DNA of 64,000 nucleotides from Halobacteriovorax sp. GB3 (GTDB taxonomy: Bacteria; Bdellovibrionota; Bacteriovoracia; Bacteriovoracales; Bacteriovoracaceae), in contig NZ_JAQSLN010000003.1 in NCBI RefSeq assembly GCF_028649655.1, forward strand, positions 930,001 to 994,000. Direction: 5' to 3'. Of the stretch, positions 1 through 8,327 are shown one piece after another. A program made the position numbers and the translations under genes. The notes below the pieces were generated by a model that made no database searches, was not told where the DNA came from, and saw nothing but the letters and a program-made list of their open reading frames with translations. Position 1 is the stretch's first letter; every line of letters begins with the position of its first letter.

Positions 1-110
1 TCGATAGGAACAGTCAAACTCGATGTCAGCATAAAGTCCTTTGCCGTCAAGTTCGTCTGTTGATCGATTGAGCTTTGAGTAGGCTCCAGTTTCGGTGTGT
101 AATTAACCAT
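1..110 (-). CDS. Start of an unidentified protein (partial, runs off the window)
   Basis: An ATG at 110 on the minus strand is preceded by a strong AAAGGAGG ribosome binding site with six bases between, and the frame stays open for 36 codons to the window edge. The visible N-terminus is polar, has no signal peptide and no motif I recognise. A competing frame reads more like protein in places but has a stop just upstream and no start codon, so the ribosome binding site decides the frame. Function unknown. Confidence 0.5.
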   Translation of the reverse strand, partial: MVNYTPKLEPTQSSIDQQTNLTAKDFMLTSSLTVPI

Positions 111-199
111 GGTCTTGCCTCCTTTACTGCTATCATAAAGATCGAGTCACTAGAAATTATGGAGAACTATGAGGCCATATTCACGATTGGCTTCAAAAG

Positions 200-406
200 T
201 TAGTCATCGAGGCGAAAGCCCACCTTCATCGTCACTTGATAAAGAGGTTTACCATCTTCAAAATTTCCACGAATTTCTTGAATTTCGAACCAGCGAAGTT
301 TATGAATCGATTGAGACGCCTTTTCATAGGCATTTTGTACAGCGGACTCAATTGACTCATGAGAAGCCCCGACTATTTCCACTTTTTTGTAAGTGTGATC
401 AGGCAT
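200..406 (-). CDS. Dodecin family flavin-binding protein
   Basis: A 68-residue protein matching dodecin over its whole length: it opens with DHTYKKVEIVG, contains the helix with ESIESAVQNAYEKAS, the WFEIQEIRG strand and ends VTMKVGFRLDD. Dodecins form dodecameric shells that store or buffer flavins (FMN, FAD or riboflavin) in the cytoplasm; the Trp of the WFE segment is the residue that stacks on the flavin in characterised members. The ATG has an AAAGGAT ribosome binding site. It stands alone between unrelated genes on the same strand, so no pathway can be read from context. The family call is secure, the exact ligand is not. Confidence 0.93.
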   Translation of the reverse strand: MPDHTYKKVEIVGASHESIESAVQNAYEKASQSIHKLRWFEIQEIRGNFEDGKPLYQVTMKVGFRLDD

Positions 407-544
407 AGGTCATCCTTTGTAAGAGTTCATACTCTTATTTTACTCCTGAATAAGGATTGCCTAAAAATAAATGAAGGATATCAAAAATACTGGGCCATTA
501 GTGGCGGCAAACTCAAGGAGAGATCAAAGTTTACCTAAGAAAAG

Positions 545-1120
545 CTACATGACATTTCCACCCTCAGGGAAGTAGTCCTCATCATCTTCATCGCGCTCTC
601 TAATGTCTTCATTGAGTAAATTAGTGTAGCGCTCCTTAAGAAGCTTCTCTTGCAATTGTAAAATCGCTGCAATTTTCTTCTCATCGACGCCATCAGCGAG
701 AAGGGCCTCTGCAATTTTTGTTTCAGTTTGTCTTTTGTATTTAATAAAATAGAGAACACGGCTTAAGCATTCTTCAATTTCATCAAGATTAAGTGGCTTT
801 TCAAGAACATCAAAAGCACCATAACGAAGAAATTCGTAGAGATAGTCTTTTCCATAACCAGAGATAAAGACAAAGTGACAGCTCTTTCTAAACTCTCTTG
901 AGATTTTTAAGAGACGACGGCCGTCCATATTAGGCATTTTAATATCAGAGATTACGAGATCGGGCTCTACGGCCATGATTAAATTGAGCGCCTCAAGACC
1001 ATCTTTAGCCTCGAAGATTTCCGCACTTGGAAGAACCTCTTCAAGAATAGTTAAATATAAAGATCGTACATCATCTTCATCATCTACAAGTACAATGGTA
1101 ATTTTATCATCTTCAATCAT
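545..1120 (-). CDS. Response regulator with receiver domain and charged C-terminal tail
   Basis: A CheY-like receiver occupies residues 6-125: acidic pocket DDEDD at 13-17, phospho-acceptor Asp59 in VISDIKMPNMDG, the switch Ser87 and the conserved Lys108 before Pro109. After the receiver come about 65 residues of helix rich in Leu, Glu and Lys, ending in a strongly acidic stretch, with no recognisable DNA-binding or enzymatic output domain. The start was set at ATG 1120 because GGAGAGGG lies just ahead; the frame is open further upstream but that part is hydrophobic and unlike a receiver N-terminus. No kinase is adjacent. The tail may be a protein-interaction region, which is inference. Confidence 0.85.
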   Translation of the reverse strand: MIEDDKITIVLVDDEDDVRSLYLTILEEVLPSAEIFEAKDGLEALNLIMAVEPDLVISDIKMPNMDGRRLLKISREFRKSCHFVFISGYGKDYLYEFLRYGAFDVLEKPLNLDEIEECLSRVLYFIKYKRQTETKIAEALLADGVDEKKIAAILQLQEKLLKERYTNLLNEDIRERDEDDEDYFPEGGNVM

Positions 1121-1329
1121 ATAGCGCCCTCTCCAAAGAAATATGATTAATAAAGGATTACCACAAAATGAAAATAGGAATAAAGCCAAAGACAGTAATC
1201 TTTAGAAAAAAACAAGATTAAAAAACAAATATTATAGCCAGAAAATCAACTTTTCATGATATTCATCATCAATTCCTGCCTTTATAAATAACAAGCTACT
1301 GGCCACTCACATTTATAAATAAAATACTT

Positions 1330-2283
1330 CTACGAGCGCTCTCCAAAGAGAATTTCCAATTTGAGGGCAATTCCAAGAACCTTTTTGAATCCATTGTCCT
1401 TTGGATAGTTAATTGAAGGAATGAGATCATAGTAAATCCACTTCTTATAAATCAACTGACGATAATCTAGTTGCAATAAATAATTCTCTATTCGATAACC
1501 AATTTCTGAAGAAAAATTCGCTGATAATGAATAAGAAATCGAACGTCTTTTAGAAAGAGTGTGAAAAAGTTGTGGCCCATGGCTTGAGCGAGTGATGTCT
1601 GTTTTATCTGTCCAAGTTGCCGAATTAGAGAATCGAAATAAATAGTCCTCTGCCAACGGGATATCATAATCGACAATACCATCTAAAGAAAACATATCTT
1701 TAATAGAATAATTGGCAGAAGGGGCAACTCGAATAAAGCCCTTAGGCATAGTGAATTTTTTAGACATTCTATAATAGAGATAGGGATCAGGAGGTAAGCG
1801 AACCTTTATCCCTGCTCCGGCCTTAGACTCCCAACCTCGAAAGATATTTAAAGCATACCCTAGTCCAAGTCTAGGTGTACTTGTTTCACGATCCGAATCC
1901 GTTGGAAGGGTCGACTCGTTAACAGGTGTCAGCGTTTCAGTTTCAGCCTTTGAACGATAGAATTCAATATGCAGCTTTTTAGAGAGCTGAGGCAAACGAA
2001 TTCTAAATCGATAGTTAACTTCTTTATAAAGATCGCTCCCCTCGCTTTTAGAAATAATAGAATAAACTCTTAAGCGTGAGCCATTATCGTGATCAAGTGT
2101 CTTTCTTTCACCGAAGAAATTATCGATGGAGTTTGTCAGGGTAAAAATTTGCCTTGAAGCAAACTCTTGCGTCGAATCAAGAGTATCAATTTTATACTCG
2201 TCAGCTGTAACTACAGTACTCGCAAAGAATAGAAGGATAAGAATCAATGAATACATAGAAATATAGTAAATTAAATTTATCAA
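1330..2283 (-). CDS. Exported protein, probable outer-membrane beta-barrel
   Basis: A 317-residue protein with a hydrophobic signal peptide ending near FASTVVTA. The rest alternates polar and aromatic/hydrophobic residues in short stretches ending in Tyr, Phe or Ser, as in outer-membrane barrels, and includes a Pro-rich loop near KVRLPPDPYLYYR. I recognise no named family. It is the last gene of a three-gene minus-strand operon, six bases after an HExxH metallopeptidase. The start is uncertain: TTG at 2283 lies next to the previous stop, while ATG at 2256 would also leave a good signal peptide; neither has a clear ribosome binding site. Confidence 0.6.
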   Translation of the reverse strand: MINLIYYISMYSLILILLFFASTVVTADEYKIDTLDSTQEFASRQIFTLTNSIDNFFGERKTLDHDNGSRLRVYSIISKSEGSDLYKEVNYRFRIRLPQLSKKLHIEFYRSKAETETLTPVNESTLPTDSDRETSTPRLGLGYALNIFRGWESKAGAGIKVRLPPDPYLYYRMSKKFTMPKGFIRVAPSANYSIKDMFSLDGIVDYDIPLAEDYLFRFSNSATWTDKTDITRSSHGPQLFHTLSKRRSISYSLSANFSSEIGYRIENYLLQLDYRQLIYKKWIYYDLIPSINYPKDNGFKKVLGIALKLEILFGERS

Positions 2284-2288
2284 AGAAG

Positions 2289-3239
2289 CTAGCGTACTCG
2301 AAAATAGAGAGATTGAATTCCAATAAGTCTACCTGAATCGAAAAGCTGGACAGAGACTTTAGAAATCCCCTTTTGAAGACCCTTCACGATCACTTTATCC
2401 CCACTCGTTCTAACTGAGATAATTTCTTTTGGATAATGATACTTTAATCGCAAATTTTCTAATCCATAAAATGGTAATTCAAAATGAAGTTCTTCATTTC
2501 GATTGAGTCGATAACGATTTAATTTCGATTTTTTGATTTGTTCAGGAATAAATTCAAATTCAGTATGACCAAGACAGCTCTTCTTCTTAGATAACTCAAT
2601 TAGATCCATAAATTGCTTTTCACTTTTTATAGAGTTTAAGATGGCCAGAAATGAGAAATTCTTCGCCAAAAGCCCTGAGAGAATCGAGTTCCCTTTTAAG
2701 TGTTCTCCAATAACAAGATCAAAGCAATAATCATTTTGATAAGAGCGCACAAATTTTTTATCCGTATAGAAATGTTCACCAAAATGGGGCGTTCTATCAA
2801 AGAGTGATGTATACCAATCAGCAAGTGCTTCGTGAATGGCCTTCACATTAGCTTTTTTCATTATCTCGCTGGTACAAAGAAATGGATATTCCTGACAGAT
2901 AAAAGCATGAAAGAGTTCATGGCGTATGACATCGAGAGATTGAAGACCAGCAAATATCGTACTTACTTGATCGCAAAATTGGATTGTCTTTTCTTTATAA
3001 GAATAGCCTGTTCTAAAACAATTATTTGTAACCATAATGTGAAGATCATTAAATGGAATATCAAAATAACGCTCCATTTGTTGAACTTCTTTTTTAACAT
3101 TCCGTAGATCAGTTTCTTTAAAAGAAAGTCCTGGCTCAATCTCATAAGTAACCTGAGCGAGACTAACTGAAACAAAAAAGAAAGTGACAAGACCAAATAA
3201 AAGCTTAATAGAGTAAATCCTTAATTGAAATCTCTTCAC
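2289..3239 (-). CDS. Secreted HExxH metallopeptidase-like protein
   Basis: The signal peptide ends around VSVSLA (residue 28). The zinc-binding motif is H107-E108-L-F-H111 in VIRHELFHAFIC, and a third likely ligand is Glu137 in HEALADWYTS, 26 residues later. This HExxH...E spacing is that of gluzincin-type metalloproteases. Six cysteines fall in the exported part, suggesting disulfides. The last ~80 residues look like a beta-sandwich appendage ending in a basic segment. The gene starts 35 bases inside the end of the upstream 563-residue exported protein gene, so the two are translationally linked. Peptidase activity is inferred from the motif; the substrate is unknown. Confidence 0.7.
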   Translation of the reverse strand: MKRFQLRIYSIKLLFGLVTFFFVSVSLAQVTYEIEPGLSFKETDLRNVKKEVQQMERYFDIPFNDLHIMVTNNCFRTGYSYKEKTIQFCDQVSTIFAGLQSLDVIRHELFHAFICQEYPFLCTSEIMKKANVKAIHEALADWYTSLFDRTPHFGEHFYTDKKFVRSYQNDYCFDLVIGEHLKGNSILSGLLAKNFSFLAILNSIKSEKQFMDLIELSKKKSCLGHTEFEFIPEQIKKSKLNRYRLNRNEELHFELPFYGLENLRLKYHYPKEIISVRTSGDKVIVKGLQKGISKVSVQLFDSGRLIGIQSLYFRVR

Positions 3240-4896
3240 GTTCTACATGAGAAATAGGAGCTGATTCTAATTCATAAGCTCCGTAATTCATTCTAAGTGA
3301 ATAATCTCTATCAATTCTCATTCTAAGTCCCTCTTGAGCTTGATACCAATGAATCTTTTCAGATGAATCACCACAAGCAGAGAGTGAACTCGAATCATTG
3401 AGACCCCATCGCAATTCTACACAATGGTAGGGATCAAATGAAAGATCGTAAATTCCGTCAATTAATTTATCAAGGTTAAATTGATAGGGCCGACTCGTTG
3501 TCCCTACAACTTTGATCTGGCAAGCAGACGATCGCTCTCGGTAAACTCGCTCTAAATCCTTTTTTAAATTCTCACCATGATAGATAATTGATTCATCACC
3601 ATTTGCATGGCCTTCCAAAATCTTGGAGATAAGATTGCGCCCCTCTCTAATCGAAGACTTCAATCGAGCATCTCTTGAAGGTGTTGAATAGGTCTCCCAC
3701 TCACCTTCAGTACCATAAATATTTCTCGGAAGAGTTGCTGGGTGAGACTTTAAATGAATATTTGCACTAATGGCCTTCTCTACAGCAAGAGCGCGTTCTT
3801 TAAAGTCATAACAAATCTCGTCGAGAAGCTCTGTTAATTCAATTTCAGGGTAATACTTTAGGTTTCCAATAGAAAGCTTATGTCTTACATACTCGTAGAA
3901 CGATAGATCTTTTTGCTCATATGTATAAACAGAGCTTTTTTGAAATTGCTCCAATGAGTAATCACCAAGTTCGCTATTGTCTTTAAAGTCCACGTTCCCA
4001 TTCTCATAAGAAAAAGGACGCCAATTAGAAAATCCACCACCAATTTCAACAGGAGTTCTTTTAAATTTCTCACCATATGTAATCGCAGTTAAGCTATTAT
4101 CTGGATGGGCATCAATCAAATGAATCTTCCCAGACTCAGTCACTTCATAAACAACAGCAATATGCCCATTCGGGTCGTACAGAACGGTTCCAGGGACAAT
4201 CGCGTCTCTAGAAACTTCAACGGGATAAGTATCTCTAAAAAGACCTTCTCTTTGTGATTGACTTGCATTTGTTCTAAAAGAAGCAGTTGAAATATGGTTG
4301 ACAATTGTTCTTAGAACTTCATTGATATTATCACCATTTTCGATAAGTCTTTTAGATGTAACAACGTTACCTAAATGATTATATCTAAGATCAGGAGTTT
4401 TGCTTCTTCCATCATTAAGCTTCTTTCTAAGTTTTTTAATTTGGTACTTAAGCTTTTTCTTTTTAAAGAAACCTGCACTGTACATCTCTATTTGCAGTTC
4501 TTTAATTTCATTTCTTATAAGTTCTTTTTCAGGCGTGTACCAAGTCGCAGGATGTAGAGCTGTTGGAAAAGCAAATGGAAGATCGTTCATCCATGCAAAG
4601 TAAGCTCGAAGAACATAAGGTAAATCGGCACAATCAGAAAAGATCGAAGAAAGGCCCACGGGATTTAACTGATAATACTTAGGATTTGCTTTAGAGCTTT
4701 TTAAGCACTGATCAGTAGTATGACAGTGTCCTTCTTTTTTAGCTTTACCTAGCTTAGCAATGAACTCTGAAAATGATCTCTCATCACTTTGAGTCCAAGT
4801 ACTTTTTTTAATTTGCCATTGAATTGATTTCTTGTTGCCGGCCAAAGCAGAAGCGTTAAGGCCAAGCACTATCGTTACAACTAAGTATTTAATCAT
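3205..4896 (-). CDS. Exported protein with papain-like (NlpC/CHAP-type) signature
   Basis: A 563-residue protein with signal peptide cleaved near ALAG (residue 20). It contains a Cys89 at the start of a helix (FSDCADLPYVLRAYF), a His245 in a beta-strand motif DPNGHIAVVYEV and an acidic residue shortly after in HLIDAHPDN. The Cys-helix, G-H-[IV]-A strand and following Asp is the layout of papain-like peptidoglycan amidases and transglutaminase-like enzymes, although the Cys-His distance of about 155 residues is long. The C-terminal half is unassigned and rich in Arg and Glu. First gene of the exported three-gene operon; ATG preceded by GGGGGAT. The enzymatic role is inference. Confidence 0.65.
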   Translation of the reverse strand: MIKYLVVTIVLGLNASALAGNKKSIQWQIKKSTWTQSDERSFSEFIAKLGKAKKEGHCHTTDQCLKSSKANPKYYQLNPVGLSSIFSDCADLPYVLRAYFAWMNDLPFAFPTALHPATWYTPEKELIRNEIKELQIEMYSAGFFKKKKLKYQIKKLRKKLNDGRSKTPDLRYNHLGNVVTSKRLIENGDNINEVLRTIVNHISTASFRTNASQSQREGLFRDTYPVEVSRDAIVPGTVLYDPNGHIAVVYEVTESGKIHLIDAHPDNSLTAITYGEKFKRTPVEIGGGFSNWRPFSYENGNVDFKDNSELGDYSLEQFQKSSVYTYEQKDLSFYEYVRHKLSIGNLKYYPEIELTELLDEICYDFKERALAVEKAISANIHLKSHPATLPRNIYGTEGEWETYSTPSRDARLKSSIREGRNLISKILEGHANGDESIIYHGENLKKDLERVYRERSSACQIKVVGTTSRPYQFNLDKLIDGIYDLSFDPYHCVELRWGLNDSSSLSACGDSSEKIHWYQAQEGLRMRIDRDYSLRMNYGAYELESAPISHVEREEISIKDLLY

Positions 4897-5087
4897 TCAT
4901 CCCCCATTTAGAAGAAATATGCTTTAGATGGGAGTACGACGACAAGTAGACCTGTAAATTATATCTATTTTAAAGAGTCGATATTAAATCGTAAAAACAG
5001 ATAAGAGATTGAAATCATGTTCAAAACAAAGACTATAAATTTTTCTTTTTTATGATCAATATCGAAAAGAAGGCTAAGATACCTGCT

Positions 5088-6278
5088 ATGAAAAAAGCTG
5101 TTCTCATTTTTTTATTTCTCTTCCTTTCTTGCCAAAAAGAAGAACAAATGACGTTAGAAAATCAATTTATTTCTGGTGACCATGTTTTTGGAGCGCTTCA
5201 ACAGAGAGATCAATTTATTCAACGTCCTAAGACTTCAGCCTGTCATAGAAATGATTACTACGAAAATTCATTTTTCTCTATCATCTTCAAAGAGCATATC
5301 AACAAGACAAAGCACAAGCTCCATATTCAATTAGCTCAGAAAATACTCGATCACATCTTAAAAGAGAATTCTGCTTATTTAGATAATTCGCCGTATCTTG
5401 AATCGAATAAAGGCCTCTGTGTAATCATCTACGATATTGATGAAATTAATGGTTTCGGTGTTCCAGGAACTATGGACGATGGAATCATCTATTTGACAAA
5501 GAAAACCATTGATCAAGCAAAGTCCATCGACGAGATAGCCTCAACTCTTGCTCATGAGATGGCCCATCTTACGATGAATCATCATCCAGAGAGACTTCCC
5601 TATCAACTTTTTAGTAATCATAGTTTCTATCTCTTTTATGAGCGCTACTTTGAGTTGGCCATGGAAATAAATACATTAACTAAAGAGCAACAGAAACTTC
5701 TATTTAAAGTCATGAATAAAAGTCGCAATGAAGTTTTGATCGATAAGATTGAATCCCTCATTCTTAATGACAAGAGGGCCTTTACATTGCCTTTGAATCG
5801 ACTTTTTTCAAATATAGATATCTCTCTTTTAAAGAATGAATTTAGTGATTTTTACGAAGCATACAATCTTCTTGCTAAAGAAAATAATTCTCTCACTTTA
5901 AAAAAGCGTGTTCTTGAACATAAAATGAAAAAGTTAGCAAAGAAAGAGAAGCAATCAGAAATGCTTGTTGCCTGGAGAGAGCTTGAGGCCGATGAAGTTG
6001 GACTAGAATTCTATCTAAGAAGTGGGTTTGATCCTAACGAATATAGTAATAGAGATAAGGTCTTGGCCAAAGAACAGGCCGATGCCGGCATCCATTGTCA
6101 TGGAAATGAGATGCCCGTTCTGGCAGGAACCCATCCGGCAAGCTGTTATCGCGTTTCAAATAACGATCGTGAAATGAAAATTCACCATAATGAATATCAA
6201 AAATTTATGAAGAGACAATTTCCTCATCTAGAAAATCTTTTCAAACAGATCAAAGATCAAAGTCTTAAAGGGAAATAG
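5088..6278 (+). CDS. M48-family metallopeptidase lipoprotein
   Basis: A short signal sequence ends in FLSC (Cys15), a lipobox-like site implying a lipoprotein. The M48 signature is complete: LAHEMAHLTMNHH gives the HExxH zinc site (His156, Glu157, His160), followed about 140 residues later by the third ligand segment WRELEADEVGLEF, then the THPASCYR motif typical of M48 proteins (HP followed by Arg). M48 proteases of this type (BepA/LoiP-like) act on outer-membrane proteins in the periplasm. The ATG at 5088 is chosen because it directly precedes the signal peptide; an in-frame ATG exists at 5052. The gene overlaps the converging N-acetyltransferase gene by 14 bases. Confidence 0.85.
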   Translation: MKKAVLIFLFLFLSCQKEEQMTLENQFISGDHVFGALQQRDQFIQRPKTSACHRNDYYENSFFSIIFKEHINKTKHKLHIQLAQKILDHILKENSAYLDNSPYLESNKGLCVIIYDIDEINGFGVPGTMDDGIIYLTKKTIDQAKSIDEIASTLAHEMAHLTMNHHPERLPYQLFSNHSFYLFYERYFELAMEINTLTKEQQKLLFKVMNKSRNEVLIDKIESLILNDKRAFTLPLNRLFSNIDISLLKNEFSDFYEAYNLLAKENNSLTLKKRVLEHKMKKLAKKEKQSEMLVAWRELEADEVGLEFYLRSGFDPNEYSNRDKVLAKEQADAGIHCHGNEMPVLAGTHPASCYRVSNNDREMKIHHNEYQKFMKRQFPHLENLFKQIKDQSLKGK

Positions 6279-7086
6279 AGTTTTCAATATGACGATAAAG
6301 CTTCTTTAACTCTTCGTCGCTCAGGTTTAATCCAAAAAAAGACGTCACACAATCTTTGAACTCATCAAAAGTTGATAGCGTTGAGTTTTCCTCTTCTCCA
6401 TCAACATAGCGACGGAGCCCAAAATTTACTAAAGAATAACGTTTTTCATCTGCAATTTTAGTCAGGACAAAATTGCGAACAAAGACAGCTTCTGGATAGT
6501 GATGTGAAAAGAAATGACCGACTAAACAATCGGCTTCGCTATAGCGTTCCAAATTAAAACTATAAAGGACATAACCATTTGGATAGTTTCTATCACTATA
6601 AGAAAAAGAAAACTCTCCATATTGATTTAAGTCAATATGAGCTTTCCTCGATCCAATTTCGAGGCTAAAACCATTTTCAATCAATAAGGGTTTGGTAAGA
6701 CAATTCATGCCAAAACCAACATCAACAAGATAATCTCGCCCTTCAAAATGAACGATCGTTACACGGTGAGTTCTCGGAGCATCCATTTCAATTTTATTAT
6801 TAAGAACTCTAGCTATTGAAATTTTTGCATTGAAGCCAAGTTCTATAAGCAATTCGCAAAAGAGCTTATTATGTTCAAAGCAATAGCCGCCGATTCTCTT
6901 CGTTACAATTTTCTTATAAAGAGAATCTCGATCAAGGGGTAAGAGTTCTCCTGACTTCAAAAGAACTTCAGCATTTGAAAAGCAAAAAAGTTCGAGATGT
7001 TTCTTTTGTAAGGCCTCTAAAAAAGCAAGAGATGGTCTCTCTTGCGATAATTCAATCTTCTTTAAATAGTCTTGGGCATTAAACAT
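6265..7086 (-). CDS. nat: Arylamine N-acetyltransferase
   Basis: A 273-residue protein of normal length for the family. The catalytic triad is complete and correctly spaced: Cys69 in RIGGYCFEHN, His107 in PRTHRVTIV and Asp122 in YLVDVGFG. These enzymes move an acetyl group from acetyl-CoA to arylamines, hydrazines or aromatic antibiotics precursors in the cytoplasm by a Cys ping-pong mechanism. The gene starts at an ATG with GGAGAA upstream and converges with the M48 gene, overlapping it by 14 bases. No biosynthetic cluster surrounds it, so a detoxification role is as likely as any. Confidence 0.93.
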   Translation of the reverse strand: MFNAQDYLKKIELSQERPSLAFLEALQKKHLELFCFSNAEVLLKSGELLPLDRDSLYKKIVTKRIGGYCFEHNKLFCELLIELGFNAKISIARVLNNKIEMDAPRTHRVTIVHFEGRDYLVDVGFGMNCLTKPLLIENGFSLEIGSRKAHIDLNQYGEFSFSYSDRNYPNGYVLYSFNLERYSEADCLVGHFFSHHYPEAVFVRNFVLTKIADEKRYSLVNFGLRRYVDGEEENSTLSTFDEFKDCVTSFFGLNLSDEELKKLYRHIENSISL

Positions 7087-7143
7087 AATTTTCTCCTATT
7101 CCATTAAAATAGGACAAAAATAGAATCTTGCCCTTAACATATG

Positions 7144-8277
7144 TTAAGAATTTTTCTCAAATTCTAAAAAGGCCATTAATAAGTGATAAGCTGTTGTCGA
7201 AGGATGAACATCCGTTTGATCTTCTAGCTCACGTGAAAGGTGCTCTTTCCAAGATCCATTTTCATTGAGTCGGTTTTTCAAGAGAAAATCTAAATCCCTT
7301 TGGGCCATTTCTTTATAGGATATATTGCCAGTATTTTTATACATTGAAACATGGGCCTTAATGGCCTCTGTTTCAGGCCAAATTCTCTTTTTCTCGTTAC
7401 TCACTTCGCCTAAACGATTTACTTCATTAAAATAACCACCAAACGCTTGGTCATAACCAAAGCGAACTCCAAACTCATAGGCCTTCTTAGCAGCTTGAAT
7501 AACATCTGATCGATTTGATAATCTTGAAAACTCCATTAATAACCAGGCCCACTCAAAGCAGTGACCTGGTTCAATTTTATCGCCAAGTTTTTCATCGTAA
7601 GTAGACCAATCAGAGCTAAAGAACTCAACAACTCCACCTAATTTAGGCTCTTGCATGTATGTACAAAATAGAGTTACAAGCTCACTGGCCTTATCAAGAT
7701 AAGTTTGGTCTCCTACAAATTCGTAGAGGGCCAAGTAACCTTCAAGCAGATGCATGTGAGGATTCTGTTCGCGAGGATTTGTTAAAGCAAGATTATTAGC
7801 ATCTAAATACTCGTAGTAGCCTCTGTCACATTTAAACTTTTCATCAATATACGTTGATACTTTATTAATCCAAGAGAGAATCTCTAAATGTTCTTCCCCT
7901 TCTTCATTTTTAAAAACATCGTAAATATGGGCCATTGCAAAAAGAGCGAAGGCATGATCGTAGAGATTTCGGTTTGAAATAAGAGGTTTTAAATGAATAT
8001 CAAGAGCGTGTAAGAAACCACCTTTATCACTATCCCAATAAGATTCAAAAGCAAATTGAAGTCCTCTTCTAGCAGCATCAGCATAAGAAGAGTCATTCGT
8101 TAATTGATAGGCCCTAGCAAAAACAAAGGACTGCCTAAATTGAACGAGCACTCTTTTTTTATTCTCTTCTCTGTAGGGAGTGAGATCTAATTTTAGACGT
8201 TCTTGGAATCCTCCAAGCTCATCTACGCCATGCTTTAGCCAAAACGGAAAAAAGGTATCTTTTAAAAATGTTTTCAT
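7144..8277 (-). CDS. AGE-family epimerase/isomerase (N-acylglucosamine 2-epimerase or mannose isomerase-like)
   Basis: About 377 residues with the alpha/alpha-barrel family marks: FRQSFVFARAY near the N-terminus, NPHMHLLEGYLALYE in the middle, EPGHCFEWAWLLMEFS, and HPSTTAYHLLMAFLE at the C-terminus. The histidines in these motifs correspond to the catalytic histidines of GlcNAc 2-epimerase and mannose/glucose isomerases of this family. The sequence does not tell which sugar is used. The ATG at 8277 is preferred over an upstream GTG at 8295. It is a single gene on the minus strand between nat and the trypsin-LRR gene. Confidence 0.85.
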   Translation of the reverse strand: MKTFLKDTFFPFWLKHGVDELGGFQERLKLDLTPYREENKKRVLVQFRQSFVFARAYQLTNDSSYADAARRGLQFAFESYWDSDKGGFLHALDIHLKPLISNRNLYDHAFALFAMAHIYDVFKNEEGEEHLEILSWINKVSTYIDEKFKCDRGYYEYLDANNLALTNPREQNPHMHLLEGYLALYEFVGDQTYLDKASELVTLFCTYMQEPKLGGVVEFFSSDWSTYDEKLGDKIEPGHCFEWAWLLMEFSRLSNRSDVIQAAKKAYEFGVRFGYDQAFGGYFNEVNRLGEVSNEKKRIWPETEAIKAHVSMYKNTGNISYKEMAQRDLDFLLKNRLNENGSWKEHLSRELEDQTDVHPSTTAYHLLMAFLEFEKNS

Positions 8278-8327
8278 AGATCCATTATATTTCACTTGCT
8301 CATATTAACAAGTTCTATGAAAAAAGA

